Positions 53,460 to 63,904 are shown, counted from the stretch's first letter. The stretch is 64,000 nt of DNA from Xylophilus ampelinus (GCF_901875635.1 NZ_CABFMN010000128.1:62001-126000); one strand, 5' to 3'. Translations and numbers: made by a program. Notes: generated by a model from the sequence alone, not told the origin.

Positions 53460-54143
53460 TCAGGTTGCGGCCACAGCGCTGCGTCGGCTCAGCCACTTGC
53501 CGACGGCGATCACCAGCACGGCCCCGGCAGCGGCAGCGGCATGCAGCAGCCACGGGTTGGCTGCCATGACGCCGCGCAGCGACACGTCGCTGGCGATGGT
53601 TTCGCCACCCACCCAGCCGATCAGGGCGGCGCCCAGCATGACAATGATCGGGAAGCGCTCCATCAGCTTGATCATCAGCGTGCTGCCGAAGATCACGAGC
53701 GGGATGCTGATGGCCAGGCCCAGCACCAGCAGGACCATGCTGCCTTGGGCAGCCGCCGCCACGGCAATCACGTTGTCCAGGCTCATGACCAGGTCGGCGA
53801 TGAGGATGGTGCGCACGGCCGCCATCATGCCGCCGTACTCCTTGCCCTCGCCTTCGTCCTCGTCCTCGTCGCCCAGCAGCTGCACGCCGATCCACAGCAG
53901 CAGCAGGCCGCCGATGATCTGCAGGTAAGGCAGTGCGAGCAGCTTGGCGGCGACTACCGTCAGCACGATGCGCAGCACGACCGCGGCGCCGGAGCCGAAG
54001 AGGATCGCCTTCTTCTGCTGTGCGGGCGGCAACGAACGGGCGGCCAGCGCGATCACGACCGCGTTGTCGCCCGAGAGGATGATGTTGATCCAGATGATCT
54101 TGACCAGACCGATCCAGAAGTCAGCGCTTTGCAGGATTTCCAT
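53460..54143 (-). CDS. TerC-family membrane protein (second paralogue)
   Basis: A 227-residue protein with about seven helices. The two acidic membrane motifs are NIILSGDNAVVIALAARSLP and ADLVMSLDNVIAVAAAAQG; the cytoplasmic loop is strongly acidic (GDEDEDEGEGKEYGG). This suits a metal exporter of the TerC/YjbE group. The ATG at 54143 with GGAG 9 bp upstream is preferred to a GTG at 54158. It lies between the sucCD terminator and the PP2C gene. No yybP-ykoY element precedes it. Confidence 0.9.
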   Translation of the reverse strand: MEILQSADFWIGLVKIIWINIILSGDNAVVIALAARSLPPAQQKKAILFGSGAAVVLRIVLTVVAAKLLALPYLQIIGGLLLLWIGVQLLGDEDEDEGEGKEYGGMMAAVRTILIADLVMSLDNVIAVAAAAQGSMVLLVLGLAISIPLVIFGSTLMIKLMERFPIIVMLGAALIGWVGGETIASDVSLRGVMAANPWLLHAAAAAGAVLVIAVGKWLSRRSAVAAT

Positions 54144-54171
54144 TGATGACGTCTCCACGATGTTATGTGTG

Positions 54172-54210
54172 GAAAGGGCGCTCGCAACCTGAATTGCGAG
54201 CGCCCTCTCG
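54172..54210 (-). terminator. Hairpin terminator after sucCD
   Basis: On the minus strand: AGGGCGCTCGCAA-TTCAGG-TTGCGAGCGCCCT followed by TTCC. Long, near-perfect stem 40 bp after the sucD stop; the short T tract makes efficiency uncertain. Confidence 0.65.
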
Positions 54211-54248
54211 TTTGTGTGGCGCGAAAGCGATCTGCCCGGCTGGCAGGA

Positions 54249-55142
54249 TCAGAGCAGGCCCTTGAGCAGCTTGCCCATCTCGGAGGGGTTGCGGGTGATG
54301 GTGAAGCCGCACTCTTCCATGATGGCGAGCTTGGCATCGGCCGTGTCGGCCCCACCCGAGATCAGCGCGCCGGCATGACCCATGCGCTTGCCGGGAGGCG
54401 CCGTGACCCCGGCGATGAAGCCGACGATCGGCTTCTTCATGTGGTCCTTGCACCAGCGGGCGGCTTCGGCCTCGTCGGGGCCGCCGATCTCGCCGATCAT
54501 GATCACGGCGTCCGTGTCGGGATCGTCGTTGAAGGCCTTCATCACGTCGATGTGCTTCAGGCCGTTGATCGGGTCGCCGCCGATGCCCACCGCGGTGGAC
54601 TGGCCGATGCCCAGCTCGGTGAGCTGCGCCACGGCTTCATAGGTCAGCGTGCCGGAGCGGCTGACCACGCCGACGCGGCCCTTCTTGTGGATGTGGCCCG
54701 GCATGATGCCGATCTTGATCTCGTCGGGCGTGATGAGGCCAGGGCAGTTGGGGCCCAGCAGCAGCGTCTTCTTGCCGCCCTTGGCTTCCTTGGCCTTCAT
54801 CTTGTTGCGCACTTCGAGCATGTCCTTGACCGGGATGCCTTCGGTGATGCAGATGGCCAGGTCCAGGTCGGCCTCGACGGCTTCCCAGATCGCGGCGGCG
54901 GCACCGGCGGGTGGCACGTAGATCACCGACACGGTGGCGCCGGTCTGGGTGGCGGCTTCCTTCACCGAGGCGTAGATCGGGATGTTGAAGATCGACTCGC
55001 CGGCTTTCTTCGGATTCACGCCGGCCACGAAGCAGTTCTTGCCGTTCGCGTATTCCTGGCACTTCTCGGTGTGGAACTGCCCGGTCTTGCCCGTGATGCC
55101 CTGGGTGATGACCTTGGTGTCCTTGTTGATGTAGATCGACAT
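54249..55142 (-). CDS. sucD: Succinyl-CoA synthetase alpha subunit
   Basis: A 297-residue TCA-cycle subunit. N-terminal CoA-binding Rossmann domain ([50 protein letters not shown]). The C-terminal ligase domain has [23 protein letters not shown] and the phospho-His in [13 protein letters not shown]. With SucC it interconverts succinyl-CoA and succinate with substrate-level phosphorylation. It starts 12 bp after sucC. Confidence 0.98.
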   Translation of the reverse strand: MSIYINKDTKVITQGITGKTGQFHTEKCQEYANGKNCFVAGVNPKKAGESIFNIPIYASVKEAATQTGATVSVIYVPPAGAAAAIWEAVEADLDLAICITEGIPVKDMLEVRNKMKAKEAKGGKKTLLLGPNCPGLITPDEIKIGIMPGHIHKKGRVGVVSRSGTLTYEAVAQLTELGIGQSTAVGIGGDPINGLKHIDVMKAFNDDPDTDAVIMIGEIGGPDEAEAARWCKDHMKKPIVGFIAGVTAPPGKRMGHAGALISGGADTADAKLAIMEECGFTITRNPSEMGKLLKGLL

Positions 55143-55154
55143 GGCGAATGTTCC

Positions 55155-56315
<1,161 letters not shown>

Positions 56316-56519
56316 GAGGAGTCTCTCGGAACGGAGTTGGATGGTTCTGTTGTCCGCGGGCCACGCGCACCGGCTGGCTGGGCAGGCGGGGGCGGCGGAG
56401 CAGCCGTCGACTGTATCATGGTGCGTTGCACCACAGGGCCGGACCGCTCATGTGGTCAATACGTAGTTTCCGCGTGAGCGGAAGCGCTTCCCCGCAGCTC
56501 GAGTCAGAGGAGGCATCGC

Positions 56520-57443
56520 ATGCCCAGGATCTTCATCGACGGCGAAGCCGGCACCACCGGCCTGCAGATTCGCGAGCGACTCGCCCGCATGCCGCAGGTC
56601 GAGCTGGTCAGCATCGCACCCGAGCTGCGCAAGGACGCCTCCGCCAAGCGCGACCTGATGGCCGGGGTCGACCTGGTCATCCTGTGCCTGCATGACGACG
56701 CCGCGCGCGAGTCGGTCGCCTTGATCGACGGCCTGGGCAGCCGCAAGCCGCGCATCGTCGACGCCTCGACCGCGCACCGCGTGGCGCCGCGCTGGGTCTA
56801 CGGCTTTCCAGAACTGGCGCCCGGGCAGGCCGAGGCGGTGGCAAAGGCCGAGCGCGTCGCCAATCCGGGCTGCTACGCCACCGGCGCCATCGCGCTGGTG
56901 CGGCCGCTGGTCGATGCGGGGCTGCTGCCCGCCGATTTCCCGATCGCATTGCCTTCGGTGAGCGGCTACTCCGGCGGCGGCCGCACCATGATCGAGGCCT
57001 ACGAGGCCGGCACCGCCCCGCTGTTCGAGACCTATGCACTGGGCCTGAAGCACAAGCACATCCCCGAGATCATGAAGTACACCGGCCTCACGGCGCGGCC
57101 CGTCTTCATCCCTTCGGTGGGCAACTTCAAACAGGGCATGCTGGTGCAATTGCCGCTGCATCTCGACCAGCTGCCGGGCAAGCCAAAGGCAGGCGACCTG
57201 CAGGCCGCGTACGCCGCGCATTACGCGAAGAGCAACACGCCCGAGCAGTTCGTCAAGGTGTTGCCGCCGACCGAGGACGGCAAGCTTGACGCGCAGGCAC
57301 TCAACGACACGAACGTGCTGGAAATCCGCGTGTTCCCGAACGAGGACCACCGCCACGCCGTCGCCATCGCACGGCTGGACAACCTGGGCAAGGGCGCCAG
57401 CGGCGCCGCGGTGCAGAACCTGTCGCTGATGCTGGGCCTCTGA
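56520..57443 (+). CDS. argC: N-acetyl-gamma-glutamyl-phosphate reductase, type 2
   Basis: A 307-residue arginine-biosynthesis enzyme that reduces N-acetylglutamyl phosphate to the semialdehyde with NADPH. The short type 2 layout is visible: [21 protein letters not shown] (in part), [20 protein letters not shown], catalytic Cys in [18 protein letters not shown], and [15 protein letters not shown]. Ribosome-binding site GAGGAGG at 7 bp. Immediately followed by a dispersed repeat that starts at the stop codon. Confidence 0.97.
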   Translation: MPRIFIDGEAGTTGLQIRERLARMPQVELVSIAPELRKDASAKRDLMAGVDLVILCLHDDAARESVALIDGLGSRKPRIVDASTAHRVAPRWVYGFPELAPGQAEAVAKAERVANPGCYATGAIALVRPLVDAGLLPADFPIALPSVSGYSGGGRTMIEAYEAGTAPLFETYALGLKHKHIPEIMKYTGLTARPVFIPSVGNFKQGMLVQLPLHLDQLPGKPKAGDLQAAYAAHYAKSNTPEQFVKVLPPTEDGKLDAQALNDTNVLEIRVFPNEDHRHAVAIARLDNLGKGASGAAVQNLSLMLGL

Positions 57444-57507
57444 TGCTATCGTTTTGATAGCTTTCAGCGCCCAACCTGCGGGCGCTGCAGGTCTTTTTGC
57501 CACTCAA
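57443..57507 (+). repeat. Dispersed double-hairpin repeat, copy 8
   Basis: TGCTATCGTTTTGATAGCTT, CAGCGCCC...GGGCGCTGCAGG and a degraded tail TTTTTGCCACTCAA. It begins at the argC stop. Confidence 0.8.
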
Positions 57508-57528
57508 GCCAGCGCGAAAGCCGGACGC

Positions 57529-57849
57529 TCAGCCATTCACCACGGCACGCGCCAGCGCCACCAACGCCGCCGACATCAGCAGCGCGCCGCCCGCCTGCAG
57601 CAACCCTCCCACCCAGCGGCCGGAGCGCGCGGTGTGCAGGCGCTCGGCAACGGCAGTTCCCCAGCGGGTCTGCAGCACATCGGCCAGATGCACCCGGCCC
57701 GCACGCGCGGGCCCGGTCAGGCGAAGTCCCCAGCAGGCCAGTTGCCAGCCGGCCGCCGCAGCGAGCAGGCAGCCGCCGATGCCCTGGCTGCGCAACGCGC
57801 CATAGAGGCCCTGCACCCAACCGATCAGCAGGGGGTCCCGGAGGTCCAT
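57529..57849 (-). CDS. Hypothetical small membrane protein
   Basis: A 106-residue frame starting MDLRDPLLIGWVQGLYGALR. There is one Cys/Leu-rich hydrophobic stretch (GIGGCLLAAAAGWQLACWGL) and a C-terminal helix (LLQAGGALLMSAALVALARAVV). The frame continues upstream to 58056 without a clear start, so the N-terminus is uncertain. I do not recognise the family. Hydrophobic pattern and lack of a competing gene on the other strand support it weakly. Confidence 0.4.
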   Translation of the reverse strand: MDLRDPLLIGWVQGLYGALRSQGIGGCLLAAAAGWQLACWGLRLTGPARAGRVHLADVLQTRWGTAVAERLHTARSGRWVGGLLQAGGALLMSAALVALARAVVNG

Positions 57850-58102
57850 GGCCAAGGGCTGCAGCACCGGGCGCGTGGCTTGGGGTGCCGATGGTGATCG
57901 AATGGCGGACGCGCTCGCCTGCCGGCGGCTGACCGCCAGCGGCGCAGCCGCATGCACGGGCCGTTGCCCCTGAATGACTTCATTTCTCCCTGCCTGTTCT
58001 TCTGCGAAAACGATGCGAAGCACGGAAATTGTGTTTCGCCCGCGACCCAAAGTCAATTTTTACCGACTGACTTTCAGTGGTCGGATCGGAACCATCCCCG
58101 CG

Positions 58103-58534
58103 ATGAGTTCCGCCCAGGATCGCGACGCATTCAGCCAGAGGCTGCGCCTTTCGCTCGACCGCGCGGGCTGGAAGGTGATCGGCGCGACCGGCCTGGCGCG
58201 CGAATTCAACCGTCGCAGCAGCAACCACCCGGTCACCGCCCATGCAACCCGGAAGTGGCTGCAGGGCGAGGCGATCCCGGCGCAGGGCCGACTGCAGGAA
58301 CTGGCCCGCTGGCTGGAAGTGCCGCCGCAGTGGCTGCGCTTCGGCGACGAGCCGTCATCCGCGGCGGCGCGCCGCCCGCCCGGCGTGTCGGAGTCGTCAC
58401 CAGCACCCTACGTGCCGGAGCTTGCGGCCAAGCTGGCCGCGGACCTGGCCCGGCTCAGCCCCGAGCAGTTGCGGGTGATCGAAGCGCTGGTCGGCCTCTT
58501 GCTGAGCGAGCAGCCTCGGCCGCAGCAGGCCTAA
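58103..58534 (+). CDS. XRE/Cro-like HTH transcriptional regulator
   Basis: A 143-residue regulator. The HTH lies at about residues 18-75: ATGLAREFNRRSSNHPVTA, ATRKWLQGEAIPAQGRLQEL and WLEVPPQWLRFG, with the recognition helix around HPVTAHATRKWLQG. The C-terminal region is helical (SPEQLRVIEALVGLLL). It looks like a family of small Comamonadaceae/Burkholderiales regulators of unknown target. The start at 58103 (MSSAQDRDAF) matches the conserved beginning. Imperfect inverted repeats just upstream (CCGACTGA...TCAGTGGTCGG, 58067-58085) may be its operator. Confidence 0.8.
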   Translation: MSSAQDRDAFSQRLRLSLDRAGWKVIGATGLAREFNRRSSNHPVTAHATRKWLQGEAIPAQGRLQELARWLEVPPQWLRFGDEPSSAAARRPPGVSESSPAPYVPELAAKLAADLARLSPEQLRVIEALVGLLLSEQPRPQQA

Positions 58535-58986
58535 CCACTGCCCACAGGGCGTACGGGCGGCGCCGCCTCGAGCAGGTCGCGCAGCGTGCGCAGGTCGCGT
58601 GCGATCCAGCGCGCATCACGCTCGAAGGCCGCGTCGTCCATGGACGGCTGGCGCAGCAGCGTGAACTGGAATTCGCACACGTCCTCGCCCAGGCCGATGA
58701 CGCGAAAGGGCAGGTAGATCTCGGCCGCGCACTCGGGCGCCTCGGGCGTCACCCAGTGGTCGAGCACCCCGAAGTCGTTGGCAGGCGCGAAGCGCACGCG
58801 GGCGCGGCTGCCCTCGGCGGTCTCGAAGCGCCAGTGCGCACCCTCGCGCGTGAAGTGGCCGCTGGACAGGCCATTGGCCCATTCGGGCATCCGCAGCGGG
58901 TCGGCGGCCAGCGCCCAGGCACGCCGCCAGTCGCAGGCCACGCGCTCAGTGATCACGCGCGTCATGGTGGGAAGAACATCAGTCAT
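58531..58986 (-). CDS. SRPBCC-family protein
   Basis: A 151-residue protein with a START/polyketide-cyclase-like pattern: [28 protein letters not shown] at the start, central beta strands ([24 protein letters not shown]) and a C-terminal helix ([19 protein letters not shown]). SRPBCC proteins bind hydrophobic ligands in a deep cavity; ligand unknown. The ATG overlaps the recX stop region by 8 bp, so it is likely the third gene of recA-recX. It converges on the HTH gene with a 4-bp overlap of stop regions. Confidence 0.8.
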   Translation of the reverse strand: MTDVLPTMTRVITERVACDWRRAWALAADPLRMPEWANGLSSGHFTREGAHWRFETAEGSRARVRFAPANDFGVLDHWVTPEAPECAAEIYLPFRVIGLGEDVCEFQFTLLRQPSMDDAAFERDARWIARDLRTLRDLLEAAPPVRPVGSG

Positions 58987-59431
58987 CGTCACCTCCGGTT
59001 CGCAGGACTTTCGCCACCGTGGCGCCCGCAAAGCCGCGCGCCAGGAGGAAGCGGGCCTGTCGGGCGCGCTCCTTCGCATCCGACGGCGGCGCGTCGAAGC
59101 GGCGCTGCCACAGCGCGCGGGCGCGTTCCAGCTCGGTGGCCTGCAGGCTGGACACCGCCTCGGCCACGGCGTCGGCCGCGATGCCCTTGGCCTGCAGTTC
59201 CTGCCTCACCCGGGCCGCACCCAGCCGCGGGGCACGCTGGTGCAGCACCGACTGCACGACCCGCGCTTCGCTGATGAAGTCCTTGGCGGCCAGCTCGTCC
59301 AGTGCCCGCGCCAAGCTGCCGGCCTCCTCTTCGTGGCGGGCGAGCTTGCGCTCCAGCTCGGCACGCGAATGTTCACGCTGGCTCAGCAGACGCAGCGCGC
59401 GGCCCTTGAGCGAAGGAGCGGAAAAGGCCAT
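58979..59431 (-). CDS. recX: Regulatory protein RecX
   Basis: A 150-residue all-helical inhibitor of RecA filament growth. Family segments: [23 protein letters not shown] (in part), [22 protein letters not shown] and [24 protein letters not shown]. It lies downstream of recA on the same strand, separated by about 140 bp that contains a dispersed repeat; the start ATG is 2 bp from the repeat edge. Confidence 0.94.
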   Translation of the reverse strand: MAFSAPSLKGRALRLLSQREHSRAELERKLARHEEEAGSLARALDELAAKDFISEARVVQSVLHQRAPRLGAARVRQELQAKGIAADAVAEAVSSLQATELERARALWQRRFDAPPSDAKERARQARFLLARGFAGATVAKVLRTGGDDD

Positions 59432-59432
59432 T

Positions 59433-59496
59433 TGCTATGAATTCGATAGCTGCTCGCGCCCGCAGGATGGGCGCTGGAAGGCAATTTGGCTTGAAA
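59433..59496 (+). repeat. Dispersed double-hairpin repeat, copy 9
   Basis: TTGCTATGAATTCGATAGCT, GCGCCCGCAGGATGGGCGCT and GGCAATTTGGCTTGAAA. It separates recA from recX and may act as a processing or attenuation hairpin between them. Confidence 0.85.
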
Positions 59497-59573
59497 CCCA
59501 TGGACCTGCCGACGCGCAGGGCGCGAAAGAAATCTTTCACGCGCCCCCTGCGTTCGGCTGTCGGATCCCGTTT

Positions 59574-60647
59574 TCAGTCGGCCTCGCCCGCCGCCCCCAT
59601 GGGCAGAAGCGAGATGCCGAGCGACTCGCGCACCTTGTTCTCGATCTCGATGGCCAGGTCGGGGTTCTCGCGCAGGAACTCGCGGGCGTTGTCGCGGCCC
59701 TGGCCGATCTTCTCGCCACCGTAGGCGTACCAGGCGCCGGACTTCTCGACGATGCGGGCGTTGACGCCCATGTCGATGATCTCGCCCTCGCGGCTGATGC
59801 CCTCGCCGAAGAGGATGTCGAACTCGGCCGTCTTGAAGGGGGGCGAAACCTTGTTCTTCACCACCTTGACCTTGGTCTCGTTGCCGATCGCCTCGTCGCC
59901 CTTCTTGATGGTGCCGATGCGGCGGATGTCCAGGCGCACCGAGGCGTAGAACTTCAGCGCGTTGCCGCCGGTGGTGGTTTCGGGCGAGCCGAACATGACG
60001 CCGATCTTCATGCGGATCTGGTTGATGAAGATGACCATGCAGTTGGTCTTCTTGATCGTCGCGGTGAGCTTGCGCAGCGCCTGGCTCATGAGGCGGGCCT
60101 GCAGGCCGGGCAGCGAATCGCCCATCTCGCCCTCGATTTCGGCCTTGGGCGTGAGAGCGGCGACCGAGTCGATGACGATCAGGTCGACGGCGCCGGAGCG
60201 CACCAGCGAATCGGTGATTTCCAGGGCCTGCTCGCCGGTGTCGGGCTGGCTGATGAGCAGCTCCTGCAGGTTCACGCCGAGTTTCTGGGCGTATTGGGTG
60301 TCGAGCGCGTGTTCGGCGTCGACGAAGGCGCAGGTGCCGCCCTGCTTCTGCATGTTGGCGATCACTTGCAGCGTGAGCGTGGTCTTGCCAGACGACTCCG
60401 GACCGTAGATCTCGACCACGCGGCCGCGCGGCAGGCCGCCGACGCCCAGCGCCACGTCCAGGCCCAGCGAGCCGGTGGAGACGACCTGGATGTCCGCGAT
60501 GGCCTCGCCCTCGCCCAGGCGCATGATCGTGCCCTTGCCGAACTGCTTCTCGATCTGGGCCAGCGCGGCTTGCAGCGCCTTGGCCTTTTCGCTGTCGGCG
60601 CCCGTGTTGCCACCGGCGACCTTTGCTCCCTTGACGACTGCGTCCAT
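59574..60647 (-). CDS. recA: Recombinase RecA
   Basis: A 357-residue RecA. Walker A GPESSGKT, the LexA/DNA loop L1 [19 protein letters not shown] in part, Walker [11 protein letters not shown], loop L2 [26 protein letters not shown] (in parts). It catalyses homologous strand exchange and triggers LexA self-cleavage. The ATG at 60647 has a perfect AAGGAG at 7 bp; upstream in-frame sequence is not RecA-like. An SOS-type box lies about 65 bp upstream. Confidence 0.98.
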   Translation of the reverse strand: MDAVVKGAKVAGGNTGADSEKAKALQAALAQIEKQFGKGTIMRLGEGEAIADIQVVSTGSLGLDVALGVGGLPRGRVVEIYGPESSGKTTLTLQVIANMQKQGGTCAFVDAEHALDTQYAQKLGVNLQELLISQPDTGEQALEITDSLVRSGAVDLIVIDSVAALTPKAEIEGEMGDSLPGLQARLMSQALRKLTATIKKTNCMVIFINQIRMKIGVMFGSPETTTGGNALKFYASVRLDIRRIGTIKKGDEAIGNETKVKVVKNKVSPPFKTAEFDILFGEGISREGEIIDMGVNARIVEKSGAWYAYGGEKIGQGRDNAREFLRENPDLAIEIENKVRESLGISLLPMGAAGEAD

Positions 60648-60711
60648 CTCGAAACTCCTTGAAAAACAACGGGTTGGGCTTGAATCGGATCCGGCTGCGA
60701 TTAACGACAGG

Positions 60712-60727
60712 CTGGATGCATGACCAG
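60712..60727 (-). promoter_or_regulatory. Putative LexA (SOS) box of recA
   Basis: CTG-N10-CAG core, read TACTGGTCATGCATCCAGCC on the minus strand. It fits the gamma/betaproteobacterial LexA half-site arrangement (CTGT-N8-ACAG) at the outer CTG/CAG but not at the inner T/A positions. Confidence 0.55.
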
Positions 60728-60767
60728 TAATGTAGCGGCTCATACTTTTCTTGGAAGCTTGTTTTTG

Positions 60768-60782
60768 GTCAGTTTGCCTGAC
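60768..60782 (+). promoter_or_regulatory. Inverted repeat upstream of marR-like gene, possible operator
   Basis: GTCAG-TTTGC-CTGAC, 11 bp before the MarR ATG. MarR proteins commonly autoregulate from such sites. The same 145-bp gap also carries the recA control region. Confidence 0.45.
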
Positions 60783-60793
60783 TAAAATGCGCC

Positions 60794-61267
60794 ATGGCTG
60801 CACTCCCCGACGACGCCTGGCGCCAGACCCACCTGGGCCGCCTGCTCGGCCACGCGATGCGCCGCTTCGACGCCCGCGTGTTCGAGCTCATGGCGCACGA
60901 CGTCGAGGTCCCGCTGGCGCTGTCGAACCTGGCGGCCCGCCAGCAGGTGACGGCGGCGCACATCCACATCACGCGCCACCTGGCGCGCGCCGGCTCGCGC
61001 CTCACCGACCTGGCCGAGAGCGCCGGCATGAGCAAGCAGGCGATGGCCGCCCTGGTCGACCAATGCGCCGCCTGGGGCCTGGTCACGCGCGAGGCCGACC
61101 CGCACGACGCCCGCGCCCGCCGCGTCGTCTTCACGGCCGACGGGCTGGCCTGGCTCGACGCCTTCCGCCGCTCGGTCGCGCAGGCCGAGGCCGAATTCCG
61201 CGCCAGCGTGGGCGAAGAGGTGGCGACCGTGGTGGCGCTGGGGCTGGAGGCGTACGCGGGGTCTTGA
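60794..61267 (+). CDS. MarR-family transcriptional regulator
   Basis: A 157-residue winged-helix regulator. Helices with [35 protein letters not shown] (in parts) form the HTH, and the wing is the [22 protein letters not shown] segment with the conserved DxRxRR motif. It probably senses a phenolic or other small ligand and autoregulates. Divergent from recA. A MITE-like repeat follows its stop. Confidence 0.93.
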   Translation: MAALPDDAWRQTHLGRLLGHAMRRFDARVFELMAHDVEVPLALSNLAARQQVTAAHIHITRHLARAGSRLTDLAESAGMSKQAMAALVDQCAAWGLVTREADPHDARARRVVFTADGLAWLDAFRRSVAQAEAEFRASVGEEVATVVALGLEAYAGS

Positions 61268-61284
61268 GGGCGGGATCGGACAGC

Positions 61285-61391
61285 CGAACGCAGAGGGCGC
61301 AAAGGATTCGCAGAGGCCGCAGAGGAAACTTCCAAAGATTTCTTCTGGCTTTTCTGCGTTCTCTGCGTCATCTTTGCGCCCTCTGCGTTCG
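61285..61391. repeat. MITE-like element 1 with perfect 20-bp terminal inverted repeats
   Basis: Ends CGAACGCAGAGGGCGCAAAG and its exact reverse complement CTTTGCGCCCTCTGCGTTCG bound a 107-bp element rich in GCAGAGG/CTCTGCG words. It has no coding capacity. Situated between the MarR gene and the TctD-like regulator gene. Confidence 0.8.
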
Positions 61392-61443
61392 GAAGTCCGC
61401 GTTCCACGCCTTCCTAGAATCCCGCACCCCTCGGAGACACCCC

Positions 61444-62118
61444 ATGCGCATCCTCATTGCCGAAGACGACCAGGTCCTGGCCGACGCGCTGCTGCGCAGC
61501 CTGCGCACCTCGGGCGCCGCGGTCGACCACGTGGCCAACGGCTCGCAGGCCGATGCGGCGCTGATGACGAATTCCGAGTTCGACCTGCTGATCCTCGACC
61601 TCGGCCTGCCCCAGCTGCACGGGCTGGAGATCCTCAAGCGCCTGCGGGCACGCGGCTCGCAGATGCCGGTGCTGGTGCTGACGGCCGCCGATTCGGTGGA
61701 GGAGCGGGTCAAGGGCCTGGACCACGGCGCCGACGACTACATGGCCAAGCCCTTTTCGCTGCAGGAGCTGGAAGCGCGCGTGCGCGCCCTCACGCGGCGC
61801 GGCATGGGCGCCACCAGCAACGCGATCAAGCACGGCCCGCTGCTGTACGACCAGGCCGGCCGGGTGGCGACCATCGACGGCAAGATGGTGGAGTTGTCGG
61901 CGCGCGAGCTGGGCCTGCTCGAAGTGCTGCTGCAGCGCGCCGGCCGGCTGGTGAGCAAGGACCAGCTGGTCGAGCGCCTGTGCGAATGGGGCGAGGAAGT
62001 CAGCCTCAACGCCATCGAGGTCTACATCCACCGCCTGCGCAAGAAGATCGAGAAGGGGCCGATCCGCATCGCCACCGTGCGGGGGCTGGGGTACTGCCTC
62101 GAGAAAATTCCGGGCTGA
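61444..62118 (+). CDS. OmpR-family (TctD-like) response regulator
   Basis: A 224-residue regulator. The receiver domain has acidic pocket AEDD, phospho-Asp in LLILDLGLPQLHG, Thr in VLTAADSVEE and Lys in YMAKPFSLQE. The C-terminal winged helix (about 125-222) has LSARELGLLEVLLQRAG and NAIEVYIHRLRKKIEKG. It is upstream of a TctE-like kinase. The pair resembles TctDE systems for tricarboxylate uptake, but the tctCBA transport genes are not in this window. Confidence 0.93.
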   Translation: MRILIAEDDQVLADALLRSLRTSGAAVDHVANGSQADAALMTNSEFDLLILDLGLPQLHGLEILKRLRARGSQMPVLVLTAADSVEERVKGLDHGADDYMAKPFSLQELEARVRALTRRGMGATSNAIKHGPLLYDQAGRVATIDGKMVELSARELGLLEVLLQRAGRLVSKDQLVERLCEWGEEVSLNAIEVYIHRLRKKIEKGPIRIATVRGLGYCLEKIPG

Positions 62119-62130
62119 CGACACAGCAAA

Positions 62131-62258
62131 GCGGACTTCCGGACGCAGGGGACGCAAAGGTTTCGCAGAAGGCGCAAAAGGAATCCAAGAAAAAATCTTC
62201 TTCTGAATCTTTTGCGTCCTCTGCGCGACTTCCGCGTCCTCTGCGTTCGGAAGTCCGC
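62131..62258. repeat. MITE-like element 2
   Basis: A 128-bp element with termini GCGGACTTCCGGACGCAGGG and CTCTGCGTTCGGAAGTCCGC (complementary apart from two mismatches in the outer 24 bp). It shares internal words with element 1 and lies between the regulator and kinase genes. Confidence 0.8.
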
Positions 62259-62275
62259 ATTCAAAGACCTTCGCG

Positions 62276-62341
62276 TTGCTATAACTTCCATAGCTGTCAC
62301 CGCACATCCCACGGGCGCTGCAGCCCGATTCGACCATGAAA
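62276..62341 (+). repeat. Dispersed double-hairpin repeat, copy 10 (supplies the kinase start codon)
   Basis: TTGCTATAACTTCCATAGCT left hairpin, then CACGGGCGCTGCAGCCCGATTCG and a tail CCATGAAA where other copies read GCTTGAAA. The ATG at 62336 in this tail is the start of the sensor kinase gene. Confidence 0.75.
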
Positions 62342-63895
62342 ATCTTCCAGCGTGCCCAGCGTTCGCTGTTCGGGGAAATCCTGGACTGGATGCTCACGCC
62401 GCTGCTGCTGCTGGTGCCGGTGAGCATCGGCGTGACCTGGCTGGTGGCCCAGGGCATCGCCAACTCGCCCTACGACCGCGCGCTGGAGCACAACGTGCGC
62501 ACGCTGGCCCGCCTGCTGCAGCGCGAGCCGGCCGGCGCGCCTTTCGTGCCGCCGGTGGGTCTGCGCGAACTGCTGCGCGGCGACGACGCCGACCACGTCT
62601 ACTTCCAGATCCTCGACAGCACCGGCGAGGCCATCGCGGGCGACACCGACCTGCCCGGCCCGAGCACGGAAGAACGTCCGGTGCCGGGCGTCGCCTACCT
62701 GCGCGACGCCCACATGCGCGGCCAGCCGGTGCGCGTGGCCTACCTGTGGCTCGAGCTGGGCGACCATGCGTCCGATGCGGCACGCGCGCCTGCCGCCGGC
62801 GCGGGTGCAGGAGCCGCCTTCGCCCTGCAGCAGGTCGACGGCGACGCCACCGGCGCGCTGGCCGACCTCGCAGGCGCGGCGCCGCGCCCACGCGGGCTGG
62901 TGCTGGTGCAGGTGGCCGAGACGCGAGAAAAACAGTCCGTGCTGGCCACCGAGATCATCAAGGGCGTGCTGCTGCCGCAGTTCGCCATCCTGCCGCTGGC
63001 GGTGCTGCTGATCTGGCTGGCACTGGTGCGCGGCATCAAGCCACTGTCGGCGGTGGAGGCGCGCATCCGCGAACGCCGCCCCGACGACCTGCGCCCGCTG
63101 GACGAATCCGCGGTGCCGCTGGAAGTGGTGCCACTGGTGTCCTCGGTCAACGAGCTGCTGGGCAAGCTGAATGACTCCATGGCCACGCAGAAGCGCTTCC
63201 TGGCCGATGCCGCCCACCAGCTCAAGACGCCGCTGGCCGGCCTGCGCATGCAGGCCGACCTGGCGCAGCGCGACAACGCCGACGCCGAGGAGCTGAAGAA
63301 GTCGCTCAAGCAGATCGGGCGCGCGAGCATCCGCGCCACCCACACCGTGAACCAGCTGCTGGCCCTGGCGCGGGCCGAGGGCGGCGTCGGCACCCTCACG
63401 CGCCAACCCTGCGACCTGGCGCGGCTGACCATCGAGGTGGTGCGCGAGATGCTGCCGCGCGCCATGGAGCGCTCGCTCGACCTGGGCTACGACGGTGCGC
63501 AGCCCGGCGCCCGCGGCGTGGAGCTGCAGGGCAACGCCACGCTGCTGCGCGAGCTGATCCGCAACCTGCTGGACAACGCGATCAACTACACGCCCTCGTC
63601 GCCCGAAAAGCCGGGCGTGATCACCGCCCACGTGCTCGCCGACCCCTTCGGCCACGTGCTGCTGCTGCAGGTGGAGGACTCCGGGCCGGGCATCGCCGAG
63701 GCCGACCGCGAGCTGGTCTTCGAGCCCTTCTACCGCGTGCTGGGCAACGAGGCCGACGGCTCGGGCCTGGGGCTGCCGATCGTGCGCGAGATCGCAGGCC
63801 AGCACCGCGCGCGGGTCGAGCTGGAGGATGCGCACCCCGGGCAGCACCCGCCGGGCACGCGCGTCACGGTGCGCTTCGACACCGCGCCGGACTGA
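62336..63895 (+). CDS. TctE-like sensor histidine kinase
   Basis: A 519-residue inner-membrane kinase. The first helix (about 18-40, MLTPLLLLVPVSIGVTWLVAQ) is followed by a periplasmic sensor domain of the two-component sensor kinase N-terminal type and a second helix (about 215-235). HisKA has the phospho-acceptor in FLADAAHQLKTPLAGLRMQ. The ATPase domain has NLLDNAINYTPSS, VEDSGPGI and DGSGLGLPIVREIAG. It forms a pair with the OmpR-type regulator 217 bp upstream, though a MITE and a repeat intervene. The ATG lies at the end of the repeat, with no clear Shine-Dalgarno. Confidence 0.93.
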   Translation: MKIFQRAQRSLFGEILDWMLTPLLLLVPVSIGVTWLVAQGIANSPYDRALEHNVRTLARLLQREPAGAPFVPPVGLRELLRGDDADHVYFQILDSTGEAIAGDTDLPGPSTEERPVPGVAYLRDAHMRGQPVRVAYLWLELGDHASDAARAPAAGAGAGAAFALQQVDGDATGALADLAGAAPRPRGLVLVQVAETREKQSVLATEIIKGVLLPQFAILPLAVLLIWLALVRGIKPLSAVEARIRERRPDDLRPLDESAVPLEVVPLVSSVNELLGKLNDSMATQKRFLADAAHQLKTPLAGLRMQADLAQRDNADAEELKKSLKQIGRASIRATHTVNQLLALARAEGGVGTLTRQPCDLARLTIEVVREMLPRAMERSLDLGYDGAQPGARGVELQGNATLLRELIRNLLDNAINYTPSSPEKPGVITAHVLADPFGHVLLLQVEDSGPGIAEADRELVFEPFYRVLGNEADGSGLGLPIVREIAGQHRARVELEDAHPGQHPPGTRVTVRFDTAPD

Positions 63896-63904
63896 GCAGG
63901 CGGC

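Noticed and set aside
54144..54158. GTG start for the second terC giving five extra residues
   Set aside because: The ATG at 54143 has a better-spaced GGAG and a more typical family N-terminus.
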